Assembly (NCBI RefSeq): GCF_003449035.1 | Contig: NZ_QRGB01000001.1 | Span: forward strand, 2,604,001 to 2,668,000 | DNA: 64,000 nucleotides | Direction: 5' to 3' | From: Pedobacter indicus | GTDB lineage: Bacteria > Bacteroidota > Bacteroidia > Sphingobacteriales > Sphingobacteriaceae | Part shown: positions 26,370 to 36,292 of the stretch, piece by piece | Position numbering within the stretch: the first letter of the stretch is position 1 | Layout: each line of letters opens with the position of its first letter | Notes under the pieces: model-generated | Database searches by the model: none | The model's input: only the letters and a program-made list of their open reading frames with translations | What the model was told of the DNA's origin: nothing | Translations under genes and position numbers: made by a program

Positions 26370-28385
26370 TTACCTTAACCTTTGGTGAGCATCCCTGCTA
26401 ATAAACATTCTATTACGCTCTTCGGAAACCATTTCGAGGAATCGTTCATAGTGTTTCAACACATCGGATATCAATTCTTTTTTTGTAAAAAGCTGAACAT
26501 CGTATCCTTCTCGATCATCCCCAAAATAAGACTCTGGAAAAAAAACGTGGCGTTCCTCTATATCAGGCAGATTACCTTCATCAAGTAAATAGTTTGCTAT
26601 TATTCTTGATTCATTTTTTATACCGTAGACAAAGTTGTTCACAATATCATATGGAACTTCAATCTCCACCCTGTGTGGATTCTCCTTAAAGTTCACCATG
26701 GCTTCAATATTATTTTCAGCAAGCTCTTTCTGCAGCTCAGAAAATGCATCTTTTACTATCGTGTCTATAAACTTATCAATAGATTCCTTATCATTGAAGG
26801 AGATGATCTGCTTCAAGCGTTCCTTCCACGAATCACCAGACCAAGGAACGGTTGTTTCCGAAAAAGCCCGTTCATAATAATCCCTATCAATGGAAAGAGC
26901 TTTAACCAAACTAACGATGAACAGCAACATAATAACTGAGAACGGCAAAGCTGTTATCAACGTCATGCTCTGTAAAGCATTAAGTCCCCCTGCATTCAGC
27001 AGCATCAGTGCAAGCGTGGCAAGCAAAATACCCCATCCAATCGTTTGCCACTTAGGAGAAATTCTGGCATTTTTTGTAGCAATACTGTTCATTACGAACA
27101 TACCAGAATCAGCAGAGGTGACAAAAAACACGATGATGATTGCAATAACCAAAAAACTTACTATTTCGGTTAAAGGCAAGTATTCCAAAAAACGAAACAT
27201 CAAGGCATCCGGACTGGTAGCGAGCTGACTCAACGCCCCATTGGCAACGTTCAGGTCGAACCATATCGCGCTATTCCCGAAAACAGACATCCAGATAAAG
27301 TTAAATAAGGTCGGTATGATTAAAACTGCCGCTACGAACTCTCGTATTGTCCGTCCCTTAGAGATCTTAGCAATAAATAACCCCACATAAGGTGACCAAG
27401 AAATCCACCACGCCCAATATAGTATCGTCCAGTCGTAAAACCAAGATTGTGTATTCGAGTCGTACACATGGGTATTAAACGTGAGGCTGAAAAACTCATT
27501 GATATATATCCCGATGCCCTCCGTGAAGCTTCCTATCAAATAAACGGTGGGCCCCAGAACTAAGACAAATAATAGAAGCACAACAACCCCTACGATATTT
27601 ATACCACTTAGAAGCTTTACTCCTTTATCCACTCCACTCACAGCCGATATAATAGAAAGTGATACCAATACCACGACAATCACTACCTGATAAATAAAGT
27701 TGCTATCGGGTAGAACACCCAGTGTTTCCAGCCCTGAGTTGACCTGAACAACACCAAAACCCAACGTTGTCGTAATACCAAAAAATGTACTACAAAGAGC
27801 GAAAACATCGATAGTATTACCCCAGGGTCCTTTGATCTTATCTTTCAGCAAAGGATAAAAACAGCTCCGTAAAGAAAGTGGCAACCGGTATCGGTATGCA
27901 AAATATGCCAGAGACAGCCCCACAACACCATAGATTGCCCAAGCATGAATTCCCCAGTGGAAAAAAGTATACAGCTGTGCATCTTTGGCACGCTGGGTAG
28001 CCGTATTGTCAGAAAACACTTCATTGGAATAATGCTGCATGGGTTCGGCGACACTAAAATACATCAGTCCAATACCCATCCCCGCAGCAAATAGCATGGA
28101 TATCCATGAAAAAAAAGAGTAATCAGGCCTACTATTATTTTTCCCTAGTCGGATATTGCCGTATCTGCTGAACATAAGATAGATCAAAAACAGAACAAAG
28201 ATCGTTACAGACCAGACATAAACATAATTTAGATTGACGAAGATGAAGTCTTTGATGATATTGAGAAGACTCTCTGTGAATTGAGGAAAAATAGCAGACA
28301 ACAAACAAATGCCCAAAATGAAAATCAAACTGGGAATTACAACTGCTCCGCTTAACGTGGTCCTTACCCTTGAAAATTTTATCAT
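26370..28385 (-). CDS. BCCT family transporter (choline/glycine betaine)
   Basis: 671-residue inner-membrane transporter with 12 helices and the BCCT signature WAWWISWSPYVGLFIAKISKGRTIREF near residues 322-348. It should import betaine, choline or carnitine as osmoprotectant. The soluble C-terminal tail is about 165 residues, close to the long regulatory tail of BetT-type choline transporters, so choline is a fair guess. It is preceded by a 525-bp gap shared with the divergent sigma factor gene. No choline-oxidising genes are in the window. Confidence 0.88.
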   Translation of the reverse strand: MIKFSRVRTTLSGAVVIPSLIFILGICLLSAIFPQFTESLLNIIKDFIFVNLNYVYVWSVTIFVLFLIYLMFSRYGNIRLGKNNSRPDYSFFSWISMLFAAGMGIGLMYFSVAEPMQHYSNEVFSDNTATQRAKDAQLYTFFHWGIHAWAIYGVVGLSLAYFAYRYRLPLSLRSCFYPLLKDKIKGPWGNTIDVFALCSTFFGITTTLGFGVVQVNSGLETLGVLPDSNFIYQVVIVVVLVSLSIISAVSGVDKGVKLLSGINIVGVVVLLLFVLVLGPTVYLIGSFTEGIGIYINEFFSLTFNTHVYDSNTQSWFYDWTILYWAWWISWSPYVGLFIAKISKGRTIREFVAAVLIIPTLFNFIWMSVFGNSAIWFDLNVANGALSQLATSPDALMFRFLEYLPLTEIVSFLVIAIIIVFFVTSADSGMFVMNSIATKNARISPKWQTIGWGILLATLALMLLNAGGLNALQSMTLITALPFSVIMLLFIVSLVKALSIDRDYYERAFSETTVPWSGDSWKERLKQIISFNDKESIDKFIDTIVKDAFSELQKELAENNIEAMVNFKENPHRVEIEVPYDIVNNFVYGIKNESRIIANYLLDEGNLPDIEERHVFFPESYFGDDREGYDVQLFTKKELISDVLKHYERFLEMVSEERNRMFISRDAHQRLR

Positions 28386-28910
28386 GTTTTCTTCATTGTC
28401 TCTTCCGCAGCCAAAATAGTCGGAAACATCCTCAAAATAAAATTAAAACGAAAAAGTCTAAAACGTGATTTCCCAAACCATTTACGCATGGATCCCAAAT
28501 TAATAAAATAGTATAAATTTACATAGAACAGATAACGATTTCTTTATAGCGCTATCGGGAGCAATGGTTTCACAATTGATAAAGCGTTCATTTCTCGAAC
28601 TTACACCAGATTAAGCAATGTCGACCCTTAACAAGTGCACAAAATCAACGCGACCACAATGAAAAACAAAAATCACCTTCGGGTACCTTGGTAAGACCCT
28701 TGTAAAGGGTATTTAGCAATTAATAATCTATTAATTCCCTGTTGCTCTCGTATAAATCGACGAAAATAGGGATATATCAGCAAATAATTCAGTAAAAATT
28801 CCCCTATGAATCCGAACAAGGTCTTGAGAGAATTTAAATAAAATAAATAACTAGCTTAGACCGAACACCAGCTGTAACAAATCTTGCTTTGCTCGCTCTA
28901 ATTGGAAAGA
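28386..28910. other. Divergent intergenic region between BCCT and sigma factor genes
   Basis: 525 bp without a supported gene. It holds one compact inverted repeat, ACCCTT-GTA-AAGGGT at 28696-28710, and is otherwise AT-rich. I find no exact TTTG-N19-TAnnTTTG promoter on either strand, which would fit control by an alternative sigma factor such as the one encoded just downstream, though this is only a possibility. Confidence 0.45.
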
Positions 28911-29408
28911 ATGGATAATAAGGAAGCACTATTTCAGGAACTCTTCGAAAAAAACTCGGAAAGGATTTTCCATTTATGCTACGGATATACCGGAAGTAGT
29001 GATTTGGCTAATGATCTGATGCAGGAGACTTTTATCAAGGTATGGCAAAATCTGGATAGTTTTAGGAATCAGTCCCAAATATCGACCTGGATCTACCGGA
29101 TCGCCATCAATACCTGTTTGTCGCACCTGCGTGTCGAAAAAAAGAAAATTGCCGATGAACTGAACGAACATATCATCCAGACGGTAGCTGATACGGTCTC
29201 TGAGAAAGAGGAACAGGTTGAACAATTGTATAAATGCATCGCTCAACTCGAAGAGAATGAAAGAATTATTATCACCATGGTGTTAGATGAAATACCTTAT
29301 CCTGAAATAGCGGAAATTTCAGGTATATCCGAAGGAAACTTGCGTGTGAAAATACATCGCATCAAAGCGAAATTGACACAACTATATAATCGATATGAAA
29401 GATTTTGA
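28911..29408 (+). CDS. RNA polymerase ECF-type sigma factor
   Basis: 165-residue group IV (ECF) sigma-70 factor. Region 2 includes DLMQETFIKVWQNLDSF (about residues 36-52) and region 4 has the helix-turn-helix IPYPEIAEISGISEGNLRVKIHRIK (about residues 129-153). The frame is open from a TTG three codons earlier, but the ATG at 28911 is the better start. The last 14 bases overlap the following membrane protein gene, the classic arrangement of an ECF factor with its anti-sigma factor. The target genes are unknown. Confidence 0.9.
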   Translation: MDNKEALFQELFEKNSERIFHLCYGYTGSSDLANDLMQETFIKVWQNLDSFRNQSQISTWIYRIAINTCLSHLRVEKKKIADELNEHIIQTVADTVSEKEEQVEQLYKCIAQLEENERIIITMVLDEIPYPEIAEISGISEGNLRVKIHRIKAKLTQLYNRYERF

Positions 29409-29982
29409 TGAGTTAAAGAAGCTGTGGAAAGTGCAGCAAACCGAGCCGGTTCATATTGAAGGTGTTTGCAAAAAAATTGCACAACAGAAACGTAAGTATG
29501 AAAATCGCTTACTGCTGCAAACAATTATTGTGGCATTGGCATTTGTAGCCATATTTTCCATTTGGATCACAGCTACATTTGTGACCTGGACCTCTCACCT
29601 GGCGATGATCATCGTTATCGCATGCCTTGTATTCTACTTGCGAATACAGATCGTCGACTACCTGCGTATTAACAAGTCGAGTTCACTCTTAAAAAAACCA
29701 AAAGAATTTATACAGGACCTGAGGGATTATAAAACATCCCGATTTAAATTAAATACAAAGACCTATCAAACCTATGTCATCTTAATCAGTGTTGCGCTCG
29801 GACTCTTTGCTTTTGAGATGTATTTTGTTCTACCCTTTTGGGAATTGCTCATCTACATCGCTGTCAGCATCATGTGGGTTATACTTTGTCAATTCGTATT
29901 TATGAAACACTATAATAACAAAGAATCGCAACGATTGCAGGAAATTATTGACAATTTGGAAAGGGTTTGCGAACAATTTTGA
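29395..29982 (+). CDS. Membrane protein, candidate anti-sigma factor
   Basis: 195-residue protein with a charged N-terminal cytoplasmic part (about 45 residues) and four hydrophobic helices (about 40-60, 65-85, 125-145, 150-170). It overlaps the ECF sigma gene by 14 bases, so it is probably translationally coupled and may hold the sigma factor at the membrane. The usual zinc anti-sigma motif (HxxxCxxC) is absent, so the anti-sigma role rests on gene order alone. Confidence 0.6.
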   Translation: MKDFDELKKLWKVQQTEPVHIEGVCKKIAQQKRKYENRLLLQTIIVALAFVAIFSIWITATFVTWTSHLAMIIVIACLVFYLRIQIVDYLRINKSSSLLKKPKEFIQDLRDYKTSRFKLNTKTYQTYVILISVALGLFAFEMYFVLPFWELLIYIAVSIMWVILCQFVFMKHYNNKESQRLQEIIDNLERVCEQF

Positions 29983-29991
29983 AAAAACTAT

Positions 29992-30022
29992 TTTGCAAAT
30001 CCAATAATGGATTGTATATTTG
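29992..30022 (+). promoter_or_regulatory. Promoter of the methionine operon
   Basis: TTTG (29992-29995), exactly 19 bases, then TATATTTG (30015-30022): a perfect match to the Bacteroidota promoter consensus. Transcription would begin near 30029, about 40 bases before the SAM riboswitch. Confidence 0.8.
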
Positions 30023-30065
30023 CAATGTGCCTTGTTAAAAGGACATGATCATTACTCTCTAAGAG

Positions 30066-30178
30066 TCTTGGTTTATAAAGAAGTGGCGAGAGACTGGCTC
30101 GATGAACCACTGGCAACCATCTGAAAGGAAAAGGTGCCAAATCCTGTCCCGAATTAACGGGAAAATATAAATTTATAA
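30066..30178 (+). ncRNA. SAM-I (S-box) riboswitch
   Basis: The sequence and pairing pattern match the S-box family. P1 pairs TTTATA (30072-30077) with TATAAA (30166-30171). P2 pairs GTGG and CGAG with CTCG and CCAC. P3 lies around GGCAACC and GGTGCC, including the conserved core AAGGTGCCAAATCC. P4 is TCCCG-AATTAA-CGGGA. It precedes metY, metX and a homoserine dehydrogenase, exactly the genes S-boxes control: when S-adenosylmethionine is plentiful it binds and lowers expression. No intrinsic terminator follows directly, so control through access to the downstream start codon is more likely than transcription termination. Confidence 0.93.
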
Positions 30179-30181
30179 GAC

Positions 30182-30310
30182 ATGAAAACAAAGAACATTT
30201 CTACCCTACACATGCCAAGCCATTATGCGTTTCGGCTATACTCTGTAACCGTCGGATCTACCTACCGAATGTGCAGCCCATCTACTATTTTCCAAGGTTA
30301 TTGTTGTTAA
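30182..30310 (+). CDS. 42-residue ORF just after the SAM riboswitch (candidate leader peptide)
   Basis: The ATG lies 10 bases past the 3' strand of riboswitch stem P1. The frame runs 42 codons to TAA (begins MKTKNISTLH, ends IFQGYCC). It contains three Met and three Cys codons, in line with a link to sulfur amino-acid supply, but it is not a simple Met-run attenuator. It is separated by 115 bases from metY. It could be a translated leader that links riboswitch state to expression of the genes downstream, or chance. I do not recognise homologues with certainty. Confidence 0.45.
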   Translation: MKTKNISTLHMPSHYAFRLYSVTVGSTYRMCSPSTIFQGYCC

Positions 30311-32779
<2,469 letters not shown>

Positions 32780-33970
32780 ATGGAAAAAAAATTACGATTA
32801 GGTATCTTCGGATTTGGAGTGGTAGGTCAAGGTCTTTATGATATCATCAAGACCAAACGACTTAATATTGAAGTTAAAAAATTTGTAATCAAGCATCCGG
32901 ACAAAAAGAGGAGCCTCCCCGCAGAGCTTTTCCACACCGACCCGGATGAAATCTTAGAGGATACGGAAATTGATACAGTAATTGAACTGATTGATGATGC
33001 AGACGTAGCTTACAACATTGTTTCCAAGGCATTACGAAACGGGAAAAATGTAGTCTCTGCCAATAAAAAAATGATTGCCAATCACTTGGAAGAATTGGTG
33101 GCTCTGCAACACGAGTATGGAACTTCATTATTATACGAGGGTGCAGTTTGTGGAAGTATTCCGATTATCAGAAACCTGGAAGAGTATTACGATAATGAAC
33201 TGCTGCATTCTATAAGTGGTATTTTCAACGGCTCATCAAATTATATTCTTTCGAAAATATTCAATGAAAACCTTTCATACAAAGTTGCACTAAAACAGGC
33301 GCAAGATTTAGGGTTTGCGGAGTCAGACCCGACTTTAGATGTGGGTGGCTTTGATGCAAAGTTTAAATTGAGCATTGTTGCGTCACATGCTTATGGGTTA
33401 TTTATAAACCCCGATAAAATATTAAACATTGGCATAGATGGTTTATCTGAAGCAGATGTTCGGTTTGCGAAGGAAAAAAACCTGAAAATCAAACTTGTAC
33501 CTACTGCAAGGAAAATAAATGACCACCAGGTGATACTTTATGTAATGCCGAAATTTGTCAATTCAGAAAGCATACTTTACCAGGTTGAAAATGAATACAA
33601 TGGCGTATTGGTACAAGCGGCTTTCGCCGACCAACAGTTCTTCTACGGGAAGGGCGCGGGTGGTCACCCAACGGGTTCGGCAGTATTATCTGATATCGCA
33701 GCGCTACGCTATGACTATCGTTACGAATACAAGAAGCACCTAACAAAAGTACCTTCAGATGAAGAAGTATATACAACGAACTGGAACTTGAAAGTTTATC
33801 TCCGGTATAAGGATGAGAGCATCATAGACCAGTTGGGCTTTCAGGAAATTCATGAACGCTATGCATCGGAAGACCTCAAGTACATAATCGGGACTATCAA
33901 TCTTCATAAACTAATTGAACACAGGAACCTCCTAAAAGGGGACGATGTTTATATTGTAGAAAAGAGTTAA
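32780..33970 (+). CDS. Homoserine dehydrogenase
   Basis: 396-residue NAD(P)-dependent enzyme making homoserine from aspartate semialdehyde, which feeds MetX. The Rossmann motif GIFGFGVVGQGL is at residues 8-19; VVSANKKMIA and the catalytic region GAVCGSIPIIRNLEEYYDN, FNGSSNYILSKI, LGFAESDPTLDVGGFDAKFKL fit the family. The gene starts directly after the metX stop. A C-terminal segment of about 60 residues beyond the catalytic core may be a degenerate regulatory domain. Its end is one base from the stop of the convergent gene. Confidence 0.92.
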   Translation: MEKKLRLGIFGFGVVGQGLYDIIKTKRLNIEVKKFVIKHPDKKRSLPAELFHTDPDEILEDTEIDTVIELIDDADVAYNIVSKALRNGKNVVSANKKMIANHLEELVALQHEYGTSLLYEGAVCGSIPIIRNLEEYYDNELLHSISGIFNGSSNYILSKIFNENLSYKVALKQAQDLGFAESDPTLDVGGFDAKFKLSIVASHAYGLFINPDKILNIGIDGLSEADVRFAKEKNLKIKLVPTARKINDHQVILYVMPKFVNSESILYQVENEYNGVLVQAAFADQQFFYGKGAGGHPTGSAVLSDIAALRYDYRYEYKKHLTKVPSDEEVYTTNWNLKVYLRYKDESIIDQLGFQEIHERYASEDLKYIIGTINLHKLIEHRNLLKGDDVYIVEKS

Positions 33971-33971
33971 A

Positions 33972-34550
33972 CTAGAACGAATAGCTTTTTGCATCTTTCA
34001 GAATAGCGACTGCATCCGAATGGGAGGTGCTGTCTTCAAACGCAGGTAATACAGACGGGTTTTCGGGATAGGAAGCTCCATCATAAGAGAGCTTCCGCAT
34101 TCCGCTATTCGAGTTGATTACGAGGTCATGCCAGCCGTTGGTCTTCGATTCTAATATATAGAACGGCGCCCGGCTTACAGAGAACAAGGAAATAACCTCG
34201 CCATCGTGCCCCAAGAGATAGTAGGTACAGCCGCCTGACCCGCAGAAGTAATCATTCGTAAAGCCGACAAAATATTCGAGATTTCCATCATTATCTAGAT
34301 CGTATGCGTCTAACTGATAGTTGCGTTGTTCGCTCTTGAGAAAATCCAGATCGTCTTTTAATATTGAGTTGGTGAGCCATTGAGCTATTTGTGCTGTATC
34401 AGCTTCTCCATAGCGCAATTGGACGCGTTCAGGAGCTTGTATAACAGTATCCGCAGTGGTTTCTGTGGTTTCCGCATTATTTTGGTCGCTTTGTTGACAG
34501 GAAGTAGTTAATAAAATAGTTAAACAGCTAAAAATAATCAGGTTTCTCAT
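33972..34550 (-). CDS. Putative lipoprotein
   Basis: 192-residue exported protein. The signal peptide ends in LLTTSC (Cys18), and a low-complexity Thr/Glu linker follows. A globular domain contains LDAYDLDNDGNLEYFVGFTNDYFCGSGG, an Asp-rich loop like the calcium-binding loops of FG-GAP/EF-hand-like repeats, with a Cys pair (CGSGGC) that may form a disulfide. It is convergent with the methionine operon and upstream of a small basic-protein gene in the opposite order. Function unknown. Confidence 0.6.
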   Translation of the reverse strand: MRNLIIFSCLTILLTTSCQQSDQNNAETTETTADTVIQAPERVQLRYGEADTAQIAQWLTNSILKDDLDFLKSEQRNYQLDAYDLDNDGNLEYFVGFTNDYFCGSGGCTYYLLGHDGEVISLFSVSRAPFYILESKTNGWHDLVINSNSGMRKLSYDGASYPENPSVLPAFEDSTSHSDAVAILKDAKSYSF

Positions 34551-34577
34551 TTTGTATGTGTATCTATTCGGGTTTAG

Positions 34578-34760
34578 TTAATTCTTTTTTTTCTTTTTTG
34601 GCACCTTCGCCCCCTCTTCTCTAGCTTCGGACAGACCAATCGCGACTGCCTGTTTTTTTGATGTTACTTTTTTACCGCTACCGGTTCTTAGTTCTCCTTT
34701 TTTCATTTCGTGCATAGCCTCTTCGACTTTCTCACTTGCTTTTTTTGAATACTTTGCCAT
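34578..34760 (-). CDS. Small basic protein, DUF6496-like
   Basis: 60-residue, lysine-rich protein starting MAKYSKKASEKVEEAM and containing GKKVTSKKQAVAIGLSEAR, a phrase typical of the DUF6496 family of small proteins sometimes linked to stress. It ends in a run of lysines and could bind nucleic acid; this is a guess. The ATG at 34760 has a strong Shine-Dalgarno sequence (GGAGGTGA) directly upstream, which overrides the in-frame GTG at 34766 and is unusual in this phylum. Confidence 0.75.
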   Translation of the reverse strand: MAKYSKKASEKVEEAMHEMKKGELRTGSGKKVTSKKQAVAIGLSEAREEGAKVPKKKKKN

Positions 34761-34852
34761 ATTCACCTCCTTTTTGATTAAGGAATTAACATCGAATAGG
34801 GCTATAATGTTTATTTATTCTTACATTTACAAACTAAATATACCGATTAAAA

Positions 34853-35674
34853 ATGCAACAGTACCTTGATTTAATGCGTAAGGTGTATGAAACCGGCACA
34901 GAGAAGTTGGATCGCACCGGAACTGGAACAAAAAGTATTTTTGGACATCAGATGCGCTTTAATCTCAAAGAGGGTTTTCCTCTTGTCACAACTAAAAGAC
35001 TCCATTTACGATCAATTATCCATGAACTGGTATGGTTTCTGCAAGGTGATACGAACATACAATATTTAAAGGACAATAAAGTAAGTATCTGGGATGAATG
35101 GGCGGACGAGAACGGCAACCTTGGCCCGGTCTATGGTGCCCAATGGCGTTCATGGCCAAGCCCGAACGGAGAAAGTATTGATCAGATCAGTCAGGTAATC
35201 GATCAGCTAAATAACAACCCCGATTCCCGACGTATCATTGTATCTGCGTGGAATGTATCGGAGATTAGCAAAATGGCCCTTCCGCCCTGCCATGCGTTTT
35301 TTCAATTTTATGTAGCGCCGGCTGATGCTAGTAAGGGGCAATCCAAACCTCAGTTGTCTTGTCAGCTCTATCAGCGGAGTGCGGATATTTTCCTAGGTGT
35401 CCCATTTAACATCGCCTCATATGCTTTATTGACCATGATGGTGGCCCAGGTTTGTGATATGGAAGCGGCTGACTTTGTACATACGCTGGGTGATGCGCAC
35501 CTATATAGCAACCATATGGAACAAGCGGCATTGCAGTTAGAAAGAACACCCTATCCGCTACCGCAGATGAAGATTAACCCTGATGTAAGAGATATCTTTG
35601 AATTTAAATTTGAGGATTTTGAGCTGATGGACTATCAATACCATCCACACATTAAAGCACCGGTGGCCGTGTAA
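34853..35674 (+). CDS. thyA: Thymidylate synthase
   Basis: 273-residue enzyme that methylates dUMP to dTMP with methylene-tetrahydrofolate. The nucleophile is Cys146 in [43 protein letters not shown] and [18 protein letters not shown] are family motifs. A few extra residues at DASKGQSK explain the length above the usual 264. Dihydrofolate reductase, which recycles its by-product, follows 28 bp later. Confidence 0.97.
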   Translation: MQQYLDLMRKVYETGTEKLDRTGTGTKSIFGHQMRFNLKEGFPLVTTKRLHLRSIIHELVWFLQGDTNIQYLKDNKVSIWDEWADENGNLGPVYGAQWRSWPSPNGESIDQISQVIDQLNNNPDSRRIIVSAWNVSEISKMALPPCHAFFQFYVAPADASKGQSKPQLSCQLYQRSADIFLGVPFNIASYALLTMMVAQVCDMEAADFVHTLGDAHLYSNHMEQAALQLERTPYPLPQMKINPDVRDIFEFKFEDFELMDYQYHPHIKAPVAV

Positions 35675-35702
35675 CCGGTATCCGTGTAAATAAAATGAAA
35701 CC

Positions 35703-36194
35703 ATGATTTCGATAATTGTAGCAGCAGCACAGAACAATGCCATTGGAAAAAACAATGAATTACTTTGGCATATGCCCGCAGACCTAAAATACTTTAAGGA
35801 TAAAACAACCGGACACGCTGTTATAATGGGAAGAAAGACTTATGAGTCTGTAGGAAAACCGCTGCCTAATAGAAGAAACATCGTTATTACACGCAAAAAA
35901 GATTATCAGAAAGAAGGTATCGAAGTTTGCCATTCACTGCAAGATGCACTCGCACTCTGCGATCCGGATGATGAAAACTTTATTGTAGGCGGTGCTGAAG
36001 TCTACAGTGAGGCGATGGCTGTTAGTGATCGGATTTACTTTACTCTGATCTATGATGAGTTCGAAGCAGATGCTTTTTTCCCACCTATACTACCTGATTT
36101 TTGGCAGTTAACCTCCGAGTCGCTCCACGAAGCGGATGATAAAAACCCCTACGATTATAACTTCATGGTCTACGAGCGTAAGAAGAAATTTTGA
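35703..36194 (+). CDS. folA: Dihydrofolate reductase
   Basis: 163-residue NADPH enzyme that reduces dihydrofolate to tetrahydrofolate. Motifs: IVAAAQNNAIGKNNELLWHMPADLKYFK at the N-terminus (with the substrate-binding Asp26 region), GHAVIMGRKTYESVG, RRNIVITR and VGGAEVYSEAM. Usual length is about 160. It is next to thyA, so the pair forms the thymidylate cycle and was probably transcribed together. Confidence 0.97.
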   Translation: MISIIVAAAQNNAIGKNNELLWHMPADLKYFKDKTTGHAVIMGRKTYESVGKPLPNRRNIVITRKKDYQKEGIEVCHSLQDALALCDPDDENFIVGGAEVYSEAMAVSDRIYFTLIYDEFEADAFFPPILPDFWQLTSESLHEADDKNPYDYNFMVYERKKKF

Positions 36195-36233
36195 CAATAC
36201 AAAAATAAACACCATCATTATTCAAAATTTTCA

Positions 36234-36241
36234 TAGATTTG
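36234..36241 (+). promoter_or_regulatory. -7 box upstream of secDF
   Basis: TAGATTTG matches TAnnTTTG and lies 51 bases before the secDF ATG. A good -33 box at the right distance is missing, so the call is moderate. Confidence 0.4.
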
Positions 36242-36292
36242 CCGACTTAACAAAAACTATACAATTAGAAATAAATTTTACAAATAAGAACA

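Noticed and set aside
28696-28710. ACCCTT-GTA-AAGGGT palindrome as a terminator or operator
   Set aside because: No T-run follows and no second copy was noticed; kept only as a remark on the intergenic region.
30166-30177. TATAAATTTATA palindrome at the riboswitch end as a separate hairpin
   Set aside because: No room for a loop; its left half is simply the 3' strand of stem P1.
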